A stretch of DNA of 64,000 nucleotides from Microbacterium soli (GCF_039539005.1 NZ_BAABCP010000001.1:1178001-1242000); one strand, 5' to 3'; counted from the stretch's first letter, positions 1 to 9,930 are shown. A program made the numbers and translations. Notes: generated by a model not told the origin, from the sequence alone.

Positions 1-36
1 GTGCAGATCCGACGATAGTGGGCGCGCCGCCCCATC

Positions 37-87
37 GCGGCACGAACTGCCGCACATCCGCTTGCGCACCGCGGCAGTTCGCGCCGC
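37..87. repeat. Imperfect inverted repeat upstream of the AI-2E permease
   Basis: Two 17-nt arms, 37-53 and 71-87, are reverse complements with one mismatch (GCGGCACGAACTGCCGC against GCGGCAGTTCGCGCCGC) and are separated by 17 nt. No T-run follows. It could be a terminator of a gene left of the window or an operator for the gene at 121. Confidence 0.5.
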
Positions 88-107
88 GGGAAGCAGCGTG
101 CGGCCCA

Positions 108-113
108 TAGAGT
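108..113 (+). promoter_or_regulatory. Putative -10 box (TAGAGT) of a leaderless promoter
   Basis: TAGAGT lies 7 nt before the ATG at 121, so transcription would begin at or next to the start codon. There is no convincing -35 hexamer and no good Shine-Dalgarno sequence. Confidence 0.4.
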
Positions 114-120
114 GTGGGGC

Positions 121-1260
121 ATGAGCGCCGATGAATCCGCCCCTGTCCAGGACGACGCGCCACCCACGCCGCCCCGGACGGTGCTCGAGCCGCCGACCCC
201 GAGCCGCTCGTTCTGGACCCGCATCGACAAGCCGTTCGTGTTCGGATTCCTCGTGACGATCGGAGGCCTCGCCGCGATCCTCCTCGCGATCACGCTGACG
301 AGCCTGTCGACCGTGCTCATCTACATCGCCTTCGCCCTGTTCGCAGCCCTGGGCCTGGACCCCGCCGTGCGCTTCCTGGAGCGGCGCGGCCTGTCGCGCG
401 GACTCAGTGTGCTCGCGGTGATCCTCGGCCTGATCGTCGTGCTCGGCCTGGTGCTGCTGATGATCGTGCCGGTGGTGGTGGAGCAGATCACCTCGTTCGT
501 GAAGTCCGTCCCGGGTCTCATCACCGATTTCATGAACAGCAGCGTGTACGTCTTCCTGGAGCAGCAGTTCGGCGGACAGTTCGAGCAGCTCGTGGCGGAT
601 GCGCAGACCTTCCTCACCGACGGGAAGACCTGGCAGGTCATCGGCGGCGGCGCCCTGCAGGTGGGCAGCTCGATCGCCGCGGGCGTCTCGGGCTTCATCG
701 TCGTGCTGGTGCTGACCCTCTACTTCGTGGCGGGGCTGCCCGCCATCAAGACCGCGATGCTGCGCTTCGCGCCGGCCCGCGACCGCGGGCGCGCCCGGGA
801 GATCGTCGACCAGATCACCGATTCCGTCGGCGGCTATGTGCAGGGGATGGTGATCCTGGCCTTCGCCAACGCCGTCATCACGCTCATCCTCTATCTCGTC
901 CTCGGCCTGCCGTTCCCGCCGCTCATGGCGACGGTGGCGTTCCTGGTCACCCTGATCCCGCTGGTCGGCTCGGTGCTGTTCTGGGTGATCGGCTCCGTGA
1001 TCGCTCTGTTCACCGACCCGCTCCACGCTCTGCTGTTCGCCGTCATCTATCTCGTGTACATGCAGGTGGAGGCGTACGTGCTCACTCCGCGGGTGATGAA
1101 CAGGGCCGTGTCGGTGCCGGGCGCGCTCGTGGTCATCGGCGCCCTCGCCGGCGGCACCCTGCTGGGCCTGCTGGGCGCCCTGGTGGCCGTTCCCGTCACC
1201 GCGTCGATCCTCATCATCATCAACCAGGTGTGGCTGCCGCGCCAGGATGCCCGGGTCTGA
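121..1260 (+). CDS. AI-2E family transporter (PerM-type permease)
   Basis: This 379-residue polytopic membrane protein belongs to the AI-2E/PerM family, whose members export small molecules or ions; the substrate here is unknown. A proline-rich cytoplasmic N-terminus (about residues 1-35) is followed by paired hydrophobic segments at about 38-62 and 95-120 with a short link, an extracytoplasmic amphipathic region, and a C-terminal bundle. That bundle carries the family-typical loop with QGMVILAFAN and the late motif LTPRVMN before the final two helices. ATG at 121 is preferred to the in-frame GTG at 112 because a TAGAGT -10 box ends 7 nt before it, suggesting a leaderless message. It converges on the ABC importer operon, whose last stop is only 31 nt away. 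Confidence 0.85.
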   Translation: MSADESAPVQDDAPPTPPRTVLEPPTPSRSFWTRIDKPFVFGFLVTIGGLAAILLAITLTSLSTVLIYIAFALFAALGLDPAVRFLERRGLSRGLSVLAVILGLIVVLGLVLLMIVPVVVEQITSFVKSVPGLITDFMNSSVYVFLEQQFGGQFEQLVADAQTFLTDGKTWQVIGGGALQVGSSIAAGVSGFIVVLVLTLYFVAGLPAIKTAMLRFAPARDRGRAREIVDQITDSVGGYVQGMVILAFANAVITLILYLVLGLPFPPLMATVAFLVTLIPLVGSVLFWVIGSVIALFTDPLHALLFAVIYLVYMQVEAYVLTPRVMNRAVSVPGALVVIGALAGGTLLGLLGALVAVPVTASILIIINQVWLPRQDARV

Positions 1261-1290
1261 GCATCCCGACGCGGCCGCAGAGGAACGGAC

Positions 1291-2211
1291 TCAGTCGACG
1301 ACGTTGTCCTTCAGCCACTGCGCGGCGATGTCCCCCGCGGAGGCCTGATCCACCGTCGAGCGGACGTTGAGCGCGACGAGGTCCTCGGCCGAGAGCATCC
1401 CGCTGACGGCGTTGATCACATCCGCGATCTCGCTCGCGACGTCGCTCGACGCGATCGGCACGACGTTCGAGGCGAGGATCATGTTCTCCGGGTCGGTCAG
1501 CGCCACGATGTCCTCGGTCTGGAACGCGGGCGCCGCGGTGTAGATGTCGGCGACCTGCACCTGCCCTGCCAGCAGCGACTCCAGCGTGCTCTCGCCCGTG
1601 GCGGAGAAGCCCAGGTCGATGCCGTAGACCTCCTTGGCGCCGGTCGGCCCGTACGGACGCTGCTCCAGTTCGGGAGCGCCGCCCAGCACCGGCTTCGCGG
1701 TCAGCTTCGCCAGGTCGCCGATCGAGGTGAGGCCGTTGTCCGCGGCGAACTGCTTCGTGACGGTGTACGTGTCCTGGTCGCTGGCCTGCGCGTAGTCCAG
1801 CGCGGTGAGGCCGTCGGGCAGCGCGTCCTTCAGCGCCGCGTAGACGTCGTCGGGGCTCGTGGCGGTGGCGTCCGCATCGAGGTACTCCAGCAGGTTGCCG
1901 GTGTACTCCGGGAACAGGTCGATCGCGCCGGACTCCACCTCGGGCATGTAGGCGTCGCGCTGGCCGACGTTGAACTTCCGCTCCACCGTGAACCCGGCGT
2001 TCTCGAGCGCCTGCGCGTAGATCTCGGCGATGATCTCGTTGGAGTAGTACGCCTGGGATCCGACGACGATCGTGTCCGTGCTCGCGCCGTCGCCGGCACT
2101 GCCGGTGGGCTCGTCGAGCGGGTTGCTGCTGCCGCAGCCGGCGAGCGCGACGGCCGTGGCCAGCGCGACGCCCGCGGTGAGCGCGATGCGGAGCTTCCTT
2201 GCGGTGATCAT
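1291..2211 (-). CDS. Glycine betaine/choline-type ABC transporter substrate-binding lipoprotein
   Basis: A 306-residue OpuAC/OpuBC-type (QAT family) solute-binding protein. A signal peptide ends in a lipobox LAGC with the lipidated cysteine at residue 26, so the mature protein is anchored on the outer face of the membrane. The body has the family pattern: VVGSQAYYSNEIIAEIYAQ near the N-terminus, then a segment with FPEYTG that belongs to the ligand pocket in OpuBC/OpuCC proteins. The start follows an AGAGAGG ribosome-binding site. It is the last gene of the operon 4515-1291, 29 nt after the second permease. Betaine, choline or carnitine are the likely ligands by family; which one cannot be told from sequence alone. 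Confidence 0.88.
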   Translation of the reverse strand: MITARKLRIALTAGVALATAVALAGCGSSNPLDEPTGSAGDGASTDTIVVGSQAYYSNEIIAEIYAQALENAGFTVERKFNVGQRDAYMPEVESGAIDLFPEYTGNLLEYLDADATATSPDDVYAALKDALPDGLTALDYAQASDQDTYTVTKQFAADNGLTSIGDLAKLTAKPVLGGAPELEQRPYGPTGAKEVYGIDLGFSATGESTLESLLAGQVQVADIYTAAPAFQTEDIVALTDPENMILASNVVPIASSDVASEIADVINAVSGMLSAEDLVALNVRSTVDQASAGDIAAQWLKDNVVD

Positions 2212-2240
2212 GATGTGCCTCTCTGTGGGGATGATGTTGC

Positions 2241-2972
2241 TCAGACTGTGGCGGGAGCCGCACGGCGCGGGGCGCGGCTCGCATCGGTGCCGGGTGTCGG
2301 ATGCTGGGCGCGGACGCCCGCGGGCACGACCGCGCGCTGCGCGCCGGCCAGCAGCAGGTCGACGAGGAGCGCCAGTACGGCCACCAGCAGCGCCCCGGCC
2401 AGCACCTGGTCGAAGCGGCGCAGCGGGATGCCCTGGATGATCGGCCAGCCCAGCCCGCCGAGGTTGACGTAGGCGCCGATGGTGACCGTCGCGATCACCT
2501 GCAGCAGGGCGGAGCGGATGCCGCCCACCAGCAGCGGCATGCCCAGGGGCAGTTCGACCTTCGTGAAGATCTGCCATTCGGTCATGCCGACGGCCCGCGC
2601 GGCCTCCACCGTGCGCCGGTCGATCGCCTCGAATCCCGTGTAGGCGCCCGCCAGCAGGGACGGGATCGCCAGCAGCACGAAGGTGATGACGGCGGCGAGG
2701 GGCGTGCGCAGCACGCCCAGCACGAGAACCAGCAGCACCAGCAGTCCGAACGAGGGCACGGCGCGGGCGGCGCCCGAGACGGCGACGGCGATCTCCCGTC
2801 CCCTGCCGGTGTGCCCGATCAGCCAGCCGGCGGGCAGGGCGAGCACCGCCGCCACGACGACCGAGATGATCGTGTACAGCAGGTGCTGGCCGAGCAGCGT
2901 CGGCAGCGCGTACTGCCCCTGCCACTGAGCCGGGTCCAGCAGCCAGGCGATGGCGTCGGTGAAGAGGTTCAT
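2241..2972 (-). CDS. Quaternary-amine ABC transporter permease (OpuBB/OpuCD-type)
   Basis: A 243-residue integral membrane permease of the glycine betaine/proline importer family (BPD_transp_1). About six hydrophobic segments are visible, and the EAA-like loop that docks on the ATPase lies around VEAARAVGMTEWQIFTKVELP. The start at 2972 overlaps the stop of the preceding permease by 4 nt (ATGA), indicating translational coupling. A longer in-frame extension upstream has no ribosome-binding site and lies inside the neighbour. It forms the channel together with the 231-residue permease at 2969-3664. Confidence 0.88.
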   Translation of the reverse strand: MNLFTDAIAWLLDPAQWQGQYALPTLLGQHLLYTIISVVVAAVLALPAGWLIGHTGRGREIAVAVSGAARAVPSFGLLVLLVLVLGVLRTPLAAVITFVLLAIPSLLAGAYTGFEAIDRRTVEAARAVGMTEWQIFTKVELPLGMPLLVGGIRSALLQVIATVTIGAYVNLGGLGWPIIQGIPLRRFDQVLAGALLVAVLALLVDLLLAGAQRAVVPAGVRAQHPTPGTDASRAPRRAAPATV

Positions 2973-3664
2973 GCGGCGGGCCTCATGATGCCACGACGCG
3001 CCCCGGCGCTCCTCGCTCCGCCCGGCCCGCCTGCGACGCGCGCCCACGGCATGAGGAGGCGCCCCAGCAGCACGAGCAGCAGGTCGATCGCGAGGGCGAT
3101 CACGACGACCGCGACCACGCCGGCGAGGACCTCGGCGATGATGCGCCGCTGCAGCCCGTTGGTGAACAGGTAACCGAGATTGGTGACGCCGATGAGGATG
3201 CCGACGGTGGCGAGCGAGATCGTGCTGACGGCCGCCACGCGCAGCCCGGCGAGGATGACCGGTCCCGCCAGCGGCAGCTCGACGCCGAAGAACCGGCGGC
3301 CCGCCCCGAAGCCCATGGCCGTGGCGGCCTGCCGCACATCCGGGTCGACGGAGTCCAGCCCGTCGGCGACGGCCCGCACGAGGATCGCGATCGCGTAGAT
3401 CGTCAGCGCGATGATGAGGTTGGGCTCATCCGTGGCCGAGTAGCCGAACACGGCGGGCATGAGGATCAGCAGCGCCAGCGACGGGATCGTGTACAGCAGT
3501 CCGGTGAGCACGATGATCGGCCCGCGCACGAGTCGGAAGCGCCACGCCACCCAGCCCAGCGGGATCGACAGGACGAGCCCCAGCGCGATCGGGATCGCGC
3601 TCTGACGCAGATGCACGAGCGTCTGCTCCAGGATGAGGTCCAGGTTGTCGATGACCCAGCTCAC
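2969..3664 (-). CDS. Quaternary-amine ABC transporter permease (OpuBB/OpuCB-type)
   Basis: A 231-residue permease paralogous to the product of 2241-2972; such heterodimeric permease pairs are normal in OpuB/OpuC-type importers. The EAA loop reads about VRQAATAMGFGAGRRFFGVELP, and five to six transmembrane segments cover residues 20-210. Its ATG overlaps the stop of the ATPase gene by 4 nt. The C-terminal 30 residues are Gly/Arg/Ala-rich and probably cytoplasmic. Confidence 0.88.
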   Translation of the reverse strand: MSWVIDNLDLILEQTLVHLRQSAIPIALGLVLSIPLGWVAWRFRLVRGPIIVLTGLLYTIPSLALLILMPAVFGYSATDEPNLIIALTIYAIAILVRAVADGLDSVDPDVRQAATAMGFGAGRRFFGVELPLAGPVILAGLRVAAVSTISLATVGILIGVTNLGYLFTNGLQRRIIAEVLAGVVAVVVIALAIDLLLVLLGRLLMPWARVAGGPGGARSAGARRGIMRPAA

Positions 3665-4515
3665 ATCGGCCTTCCGCCATCACGGGGCAGGGCCGGGACC
3701 CCGGCATCGTGCAGGATCCCCTGGGTGCGCCCCTCGGAGTCGACGACGACGGTTCCACGCGGGGTCTGCTTGAGGGAGAGCGCGCGACGCCCGCGCTCGG
3801 CCCCGATGAACGCCTCGACGAAGGCATCCGCCGGGTCCTCCATGATCTGACTGGGACTGCCCACCTGCACGATGCGGGCGGCCCGGTCGAGGATCACGAC
3901 CTGGTCGCCGAGCAGGAACGCCTCGTCGATGTCATGGGTGACGAACACGACCGTCTTGTCGAGTTCGCGCTGCAATCGGATGAGCTCCTGCTGCAGATCC
4001 GCGCGCACGATCGGGTCGACGGCGCCGAAGGGCTCGTCCATGAGGAGGATGTTCGGGTCGGCGGCGAGGCCGCGGGCCACTCCGACCCGCTGCTGCTGCC
4101 CGCCGGAGAGCTGACTGGGGAACCGGTCGCCGAGGTCGCGGTCCAGCCCCACCGTGTCCAGCAGCTCCCGCGCCCGCGCGTGCGCCTCCGTGCGCCTCGC
4201 CCCGTCCAGCCGCAGCACGGTGGCGACGTTGTCGATCACCGTGAAGTGCGGCATCAGTCCGGAGTTCTGCATGACGTAGCCGATGCTGCGCCGCAGCCGC
4301 ACGGGATCGCGGCCCAGCACGCTCTCCCCGTCGATGGACACCGTGCCGCTGGTGGGTTCGACCATGCGGTTGATCATGCGCAGCAGCGTGGTCTTGCCGG
4401 ATCCCGACGACCCGACGAAGACCGTCGTCCTGCGCGAGGGGATCACGAGGCTGAAGTCCTCGACGGCGACCGTGCCGTCGAGGTACCGCTTCGAGACCGA
4501 TGCGAACTCGATCAT
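3661..4515 (-). CDS. Quaternary-amine ABC transporter ATP-binding protein (OpuCA/ProV-like)
   Basis: A 284-residue ABC ATPase that energises the importer encoded downstream. Walker A is GSSGSGKTT (about residues 35-43), the signature is LSGGQQQRV, Walker B is ILLMDEP and the switch histidine is in FVTHDIDEA. Family members such as OpuCA and ProV are usually 370-410 residues because they carry tandem CBS domains that sense ionic strength. Here only about 40 residues follow the nucleotide-binding domain, so the CBS module is essentially missing or reduced to a stub. The start at 4515 is chosen because the upstream extension lacks homology features and runs into the preceding gene. It is the first transporter gene of the operon, 16 nt after the DUF427 gene. 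Confidence 0.9.
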   Translation of the reverse strand: MIEFASVSKRYLDGTVAVEDFSLVIPSRRTTVFVGSSGSGKTTLLRMINRMVEPTSGTVSIDGESVLGRDPVRLRRSIGYVMQNSGLMPHFTVIDNVATVLRLDGARRTEAHARARELLDTVGLDRDLGDRFPSQLSGGQQQRVGVARGLAADPNILLMDEPFGAVDPIVRADLQQELIRLQRELDKTVVFVTHDIDEAFLLGDQVVILDRAARIVQVGSPSQIMEDPADAFVEAFIGAERGRRALSLKQTPRGTVVVDSEGRTQGILHDAGVPALPRDGGRPM

Positions 4516-4531
4516 CGGCTGAGCGCTGCCC

Positions 4532-4834
4532 TCACGGGCCCACCCGCACACTGGGGTCGAAGGCCAGGTATCCGGAGAAGTCGCGCCCCACCTTCTCGAT
4601 CGCCGAGGGATACGGCGTGGGATACGCCCACGCCAGATCGTGGTGCGTGCGCCCGTCGAGCACCAGCGAGTAGTACTGGGCTGCTCCCTTCCACGGGCAG
4701 GTGTACGGCGTCGGGCTCTCGATCAGCTCCCCCGCGCGCAGCGCGGAGGGCGGGAAGTAGTGGTTGCCTTCGATGAGGACCGTCTCGGCGTCATCCGCCT
4801 CGGCGATCACGGTTCCTGCGAGTACAGCTCTCAT
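4532..4834 (-). CDS. DUF427 domain protein
   Basis: A 100-residue protein with the hallmark segments of DUF427: EGNHYFPPSAL around residues 22-32 and the CPWKGAAQYYSL segment around residues 46-57. The biochemical function of the family is not established. An ideal AGGAGGT ribosome-binding site precedes the ATG at 4834, ruling out the much longer open frame upstream. It is only 16 nt before the ABC ATPase and may be the first gene of that operon. The 119 nt upstream (4835-4953) separate it from the lactonase gene and probably hold the promoter. Confidence 0.85.
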   Translation of the reverse strand: MRAVLAGTVIAEADDAETVLIEGNHYFPPSALRAGELIESPTPYTCPWKGAAQYYSLVLDGRTHHDLAWAYPTPYPSAIEKVGRDFSGYLAFDPSVRVGP

Positions 4835-4953
4835 GCACGTACCTCCTGGCTTCCCTTCGAGCGTAGGCGACACCTCCGACAACTCGGCGAAATCACGGAA
4901 ACTTCCCGGAATCCCGAACTCGTCGCCCGGGCTGTGCCGCCCCGGCGGGACGC

Positions 4954-6054
4954 TCAGCGCACGGGCAGGATCATGGTCGGCGCGGGCGCCGTCGTCGTGT
5001 GCCGCACCTCGCGCGGTGCGCCGGTGCGCTCGTCGAGATCGATCGCGCTGACGGTGCCGGAGCGCTGACCCGCCACCAGCAGGACGCCCTCGTGAACGAG
5101 GTGGTGGCGCGGCCAGTCGACGCCGGAGTCCGCGAGGGCGTACGGCTCGACGGCCTCGCCCGCCCCGGTGACCCGCAGCGCCGAGATGGTGTTGCTGCCG
5201 CGCAGCGCCGTGTAGAGCGTGCGTCCGTCCTTCGAGACGGCCAGCTCGGCCGGGAAGTCGGTGCCGACCTCGGCGAGCTGGGAGACGGTCGTGGCCGACA
5301 CCGGCGCCCAGCGACCGTCGCGGGCGGATGCCAGGGTGAAGACCTCGCAGGAGTACTCGGTCACCACGTGCAGGTGCCCGCTGGGGTGGTGCACCATGTG
5401 CCGGGGGCCCGTGCCACGGGGCAGGACGACCTCGTGGTCGAGGGCGAGCCCCGTGGGGCGGCTGCGCCAGATGCGCACGAGGTCGAAGCCCAGATCGGTC
5501 GTCGCGATGCGTCCGTCCGGGAGGAAGATCGCGGAGTGCGCGTGCGAGACCCGCGGCTCCTCGCCCGCGGGAACCGGGTGGGGATCGGATGCCGCGGACG
5601 CGCCCTGCTCGGCATCCGCCCCCTCCTGGCCGAACAGGGCGGCGCGCAGCACGGCCGCCCGGTCGGGCGCGGCGGGCACGAGGCCGCCGTCCTCGGCGAT
5701 GCCGTATCGGATGACCTGACCGTCGCCGTAGCAGCTCGCGATCAGCATCCGTCCGTCGGGGGAGACGGCGAGGTGGCAGACGGAGTCGCCCGCCGTGAGC
5801 GACGGTCCCAGCGGCCGCAGGGTCGCCTCCCCGCTGCGTGCGAAGGCCTGCACGGCGCCGGCGCCCTCCAGCGCCGCGTAGACGACGTCGAGTCGCGGAT
5901 GCTGTGCCAGCCACGACGGCGAGGCGACCGGAGCCGCCGTCCCGCGGTGGGCGAGGGTGGACGGTCCCCGTCCGTCGTCGACGGCGAGGAACCCGATGCC
6001 CTCGGCATCCCCTTCCATGTCGGGGCCGTAGCCGCCGAGCCAGAATCGTGTCAT
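4954..6054 (-). CDS. Lactonase family protein (6-phosphogluconolactonase-type beta-propeller)
   Basis: A 366-residue protein of the seven-bladed beta-propeller lactonase family (Pgl/YbhE type). Some members hydrolyse 6-phosphogluconolactone; others act on different lactones, so the substrate is uncertain. Blade-like repeats contain HPRLDVVYAALE, VSPDGRMLIASCYGDG and a histidine-rich stretch SHAHSAIFLPDGR. The segment GTGPRHMVHHPSGHLHVVTE holds the conserved R-H-M-x-x-H-P of the family. No signal peptide is present, so the protein is cytoplasmic. It begins 10 nt after the purA stop on the same strand and is probably cotranscribed with it. Confidence 0.82.
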   Translation of the reverse strand: MTRFWLGGYGPDMEGDAEGIGFLAVDDGRGPSTLAHRGTAAPVASPSWLAQHPRLDVVYAALEGAGAVQAFARSGEATLRPLGPSLTAGDSVCHLAVSPDGRMLIASCYGDGQVIRYGIAEDGGLVPAAPDRAAVLRAALFGQEGADAEQGASAASDPHPVPAGEEPRVSHAHSAIFLPDGRIATTDLGFDLVRIWRSRPTGLALDHEVVLPRGTGPRHMVHHPSGHLHVVTEYSCEVFTLASARDGRWAPVSATTVSQLAEVGTDFPAELAVSKDGRTLYTALRGSNTISALRVTGAGEAVEPYALADSGVDWPRHHLVHEGVLLVAGQRSGTVSAIDLDERTGAPREVRHTTTAPAPTMILPVR

Positions 6055-6064
6055 CGTGGCGGGC

Positions 6065-7351
6065 TCAGTCGACGAGGTCGTGACGGACGACGACCTGCTC
6101 GCGCTCGGGGCCCACCCCGATGACCGAGATGCGGGTGTTGCTCATCCGCTCCAGGGCCAGCACGTAGTTCCGGGCGTTCTCGGGCATGTCCTCGAAGGAG
6201 CGCGCCGCCGAGATGTCTTCGGTCCAGCCCGGGAAGTACTCGTAGATCGGCTTGGCGTGGTGGAAGTCGGTCTGGTTGACGGGCACGTCGTCGAAGTGCC
6301 GGCCGTCGACGTCGTAGGCCACGCACACGGGGATCCGCTCGAGGCCCGTGAGCACGTCGAGCTTGGTGAGCACGAGGTCGGTGATGCCGTTCACGCGCGT
6401 GGCGTAGCGGGTGATGGGGGCGTCGTACCAGCCGGTGCGGCGCAGCCGTCCCGTCGTGGTGCCGTACTCGAAGCCCGTCTTGCGCAGCCACTCGCCCTGC
6501 TCGTCGAGCAGCTCGGTGGGGAACGGGCCGGAGCCCACCCGGGTGGTGTACGCCTTGACGATGCCGACGATGCGGTCGAGCCTGTTCGGCCCCACGCCGG
6601 AGCCGGCGGCGGCCCCCGCGGCGGTCGCGGTGGACGAGGTGACGAACGGGTAGGTGCCGTGGTCGATGTCGAGCATGGTGGCCTGCCCGCCCTCGAAGAC
6701 GACGATCTCGCCGCGGTCGAGCGCCTCGGCGACGAGGTGACCCGTGTCGGCGACCATGGGGCGCAGCCGCTCGGTGTAGGACAGCAGCTCGTCCACGATC
6801 TCGTCGCACGTGATCGCCCGCCGGTTGAAGACCTTCACCAGCAGGTGGTTCTTCTGGTCGAGCGCGCCCTCCACCTTCTGGCGCAGGATGTTCTCGTCGA
6901 ACAGGTCCTGCACGCGCAGGCCGACGCGGTTGATCTTGTCGGCGTAGGCGGGGCCGATGCCGCGGCCGGTGGTGCCGATGTTGCGCTTGCCGAGGAAGCG
7001 CTCGGTGACCTTGTCGAGCGTGCGGTGGTACTGGGTGATCAGGTGAGCGTTGGCGCTGATCTTCAGCCGGGACACGTCCACACCACGGGCCGAGAGCGCC
7101 TCGATCTCGCTGAAGAGGACCTCGAGGTCGACGACCACGCCGTTGCCGATGACCGGGGTGACGCCGGGGGTGAGGATGCCGGAGGGCAGCAGGTGCAGGG
7201 CGTACTTCTCGTCGCCGACGACGACCGTGTGTCCGGCGTTGTTCCCGCCGTTGAACTTGACGACCCAGCCGGTGCGCTCGCCGAGCAGGTCGGTCGCCTT
7301 GCCCTTGCCCTCATCGCCCCACTGGACGCCGACGATCACGATTCCTGGCAT
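6065..7351 (-). CDS. purA: Adenylosuccinate synthase
   Basis: A 428-residue enzyme that joins IMP and aspartate using GTP to form adenylosuccinate, the committed step to AMP. The N-terminal GTP-binding segment [11 protein letters not shown] carries the catalytic Asp and the P-loop-like glycines. [12 protein letters not shown] holds the catalytic histidine, and [12 protein letters not shown], the [13 protein letters not shown] motif and the C-terminal STS/TRI region are all present. Length matches the family. An AGGGGGT ribosome-binding site precedes the ATG; it lies within a small inverted repeat (GTACC around AGGG). The lactonase gene follows 10 nt downstream. Confidence 0.97.
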   Translation of the reverse strand: MPGIVIVGVQWGDEGKGKATDLLGERTGWVVKFNGGNNAGHTVVVGDEKYALHLLPSGILTPGVTPVIGNGVVVDLEVLFSEIEALSARGVDVSRLKISANAHLITQYHRTLDKVTERFLGKRNIGTTGRGIGPAYADKINRVGLRVQDLFDENILRQKVEGALDQKNHLLVKVFNRRAITCDEIVDELLSYTERLRPMVADTGHLVAEALDRGEIVVFEGGQATMLDIDHGTYPFVTSSTATAAGAAAGSGVGPNRLDRIVGIVKAYTTRVGSGPFPTELLDEQGEWLRKTGFEYGTTTGRLRRTGWYDAPITRYATRVNGITDLVLTKLDVLTGLERIPVCVAYDVDGRHFDDVPVNQTDFHHAKPIYEYFPGWTEDISAARSFEDMPENARNYVLALERMSNTRISVIGVGPEREQVVVRHDLVD

Positions 7352-7426
7352 GGGTGTACCCCCTGGTACTGCACGCTGTTCGCCGGGTTTGCACCGGCCG
7401 ATGAGCTGGCCCGAACGGGCGGCTCC

Positions 7427-7432
7427 ATCCTA
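7427..7432 (-). promoter_or_regulatory. Putative -10 box (TAGGAT) for purA
   Basis: On the minus strand TAGGAT lies about 75 nt before the purA ATG, a plausible position for an actinobacterial -10 box. The -35 region is not recognisable. Confidence 0.3.
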
Positions 7433-7509
7433 CCGGAGCCCCTCCGACAGCCCGCCGGCCCGGATCGAAGGACGGCTTCCGCGGGGGTCCCGGTGCGTCC
7501 TCGACGCGG

Positions 7510-7544
7510 ACACCCGGCATACCGCTCCATCACACCCGGCATAC
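7510..7544 (+). repeat. Direct repeat of a 13-mer with 22-bp period
   Basis: ACACCCGGCATAC occurs at 7510-7522 and again at 7532-7544, upstream of the gene at 7579. The second copy overlaps a possible -10 box CATACT (7540-7545). Two-helical-turn spacing would suit a regulator site, but nothing else supports this. Confidence 0.4.
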
Positions 7545-7578
7545 TGGAGGGGGAAGGATCGAGCTTCGGAGGTGGTCG

Positions 7579-8541
7579 ATGACGGACGAGCAGCCGTCTC
7601 CCCTCGCCGACCTCTGGACCGATGCGCCGCCCCTGCGACGGAATGCGCGAGGCGGTGCGCCGACGGGCCTCCCCGCCGCCGCACCGGTGCCTCGCGCCGC
7701 CGCGTCCGCGCCACTGGTCGACCGCGCCCGACTGATCACCGGCTTCGCCATCGTGGTCGCGCTGGGACTGGCGGGAGGGACCACGACGGCGCTGACCCAC
7801 GGCTCCGGAGACTCCGACGCGGGCGTGGTCGCGGACGCGCCGGTGCGCAGCGCCGGTGCCGCCTCCTTCGGCGGCGAAGGCGGCGGCGCGGCGCCAGGGC
7901 CCTTCGACGACGACCGCACCCACGGTGCACAGCCGCAAACCGATCGGCAACCGGATGCCGAGCGCGAGGATCCGCAGGAGGATCCACCCCAAGACCCTCG
8001 GCACGACGACGCGTTGCAGGACCACCCGCAGGCACCCGACAAGCATCCGGCGGACGACCCGAGCACGGACGACCCGGGGATCGCGGGTCCCACCGCCCCG
8101 GCCCCGACCCCGGAAGGACCGACCCCGCCGCCGTCCGAACCGACGACTCCCCCACAACCGGCTCCTCAGCCTCCCCCGCCCGCACCGCAGCCGCCGACGC
8201 CGCCGAAGCCGAGCGAACCGCCGCCCCCTCAGCCCGAGCCGCAACCGCAGCCGCAGCCGCTGCGCTTCACCGGGCTCGTCGAGCATCACACCATCTCGCT
8301 GCTCGGCATCAAGCTGCTCTCCAGCTACACGCTGTCGCTGTCCGGCGAGCCGGGTGCCACGGCATCCGTCACCTACGGGTCGGTGCACGCCGGCTCGGTG
8401 CGCTTCAGCGGCGCAGGACACGCCTCCCTCACTCTGGGCGGATCGCTCATCGATCTCGGACTGCACAATCCGATCATCCGCGCGGAGTACTCCGACGGAA
8501 CCGCGGGAGCGGCGATCGAGGTCCGCCGGAACGCGATCTGA
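7579..8541 (+). CDS. Proline-rich membrane-anchored protein of unknown function
   Basis: This 320-residue protein is not recognised as a member of a named family. A 50-residue cytoplasmic N-terminus is followed by one transmembrane helix (about 52-72). A long extracytoplasmic Pro/Glu/Gln/Asp-rich linker (about 90-235) ends in PQPEPQPQPQP. The C-terminal 85 residues look beta-rich, with short alternating segments such as TLSLSGEPGATASVTYG. The layout resembles a wall-spanning stalk carrying a small surface domain. The start has a GGAGGTGG ribosome-binding site. It precedes moxR by 99 nt on the same strand and may belong to that operon. It diverges from purA. Confidence 0.7.
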   Translation: MTDEQPSPLADLWTDAPPLRRNARGGAPTGLPAAAPVPRAAASAPLVDRARLITGFAIVVALGLAGGTTTALTHGSGDSDAGVVADAPVRSAGAASFGGEGGGAAPGPFDDDRTHGAQPQTDRQPDAEREDPQEDPPQDPRHDDALQDHPQAPDKHPADDPSTDDPGIAGPTAPAPTPEGPTPPPSEPTTPPQPAPQPPPPAPQPPTPPKPSEPPPPQPEPQPQPQPLRFTGLVEHHTISLLGIKLLSSYTLSLSGEPGATASVTYGSVHAGSVRFSGAGHASLTLGGSLIDLGLHNPIIRAEYSDGTAGAAIEVRRNAI

Positions 8542-8640
8542 CCGCGGCCCGACCCGGCGATGTGCCGCCCGGCATCCCGGTTACCCTGTACCGGGGGGAT
8601 CCGCGGTCGTCGTCGATCCTCCGATGCACGAGGAGATGAC

Positions 8641-9849
<1,209 letters not shown>

Positions 9850-9888
9850 TCCCGATGAGGGGCGACGTGCGCAGAAGCAGAAGAGGGA

Positions 9889-9930
9889 AGGCCGGTCCGA
9901 GGATCCAGAGCAGGACCCGCGAACCGGCCT
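9889..9930. terminator. Bidirectional terminator-like hairpin between moxR and the aspartoacylase-like gene
   Basis: Arms AGGCCGGT (9889-9896) and ACCGGCCT (9923-9930) pair perfectly. An inner stem of GGATCC with GGACCC extends the structure around the loop AGAGCA. It lies between two convergent stops (9849 and 9946). No clear U-tract follows. Confidence 0.6.

Noticed and set aside
4835..5914. Open frame extending the DUF427 gene into the lactonase gene
   Set aside because: The AGGAGGT site and family length fix the start at 4834. The extension is Arg/Pro-rich shadow sequence.
7579..8541. Proline-rich frame as a mere GC-rich artefact
   Set aside because: Rejected as an artefact: it has a strong GGAGGTGG site, a clean transmembrane helix and a non-repetitive beta-rich C-terminal domain, so it was kept as a gene.
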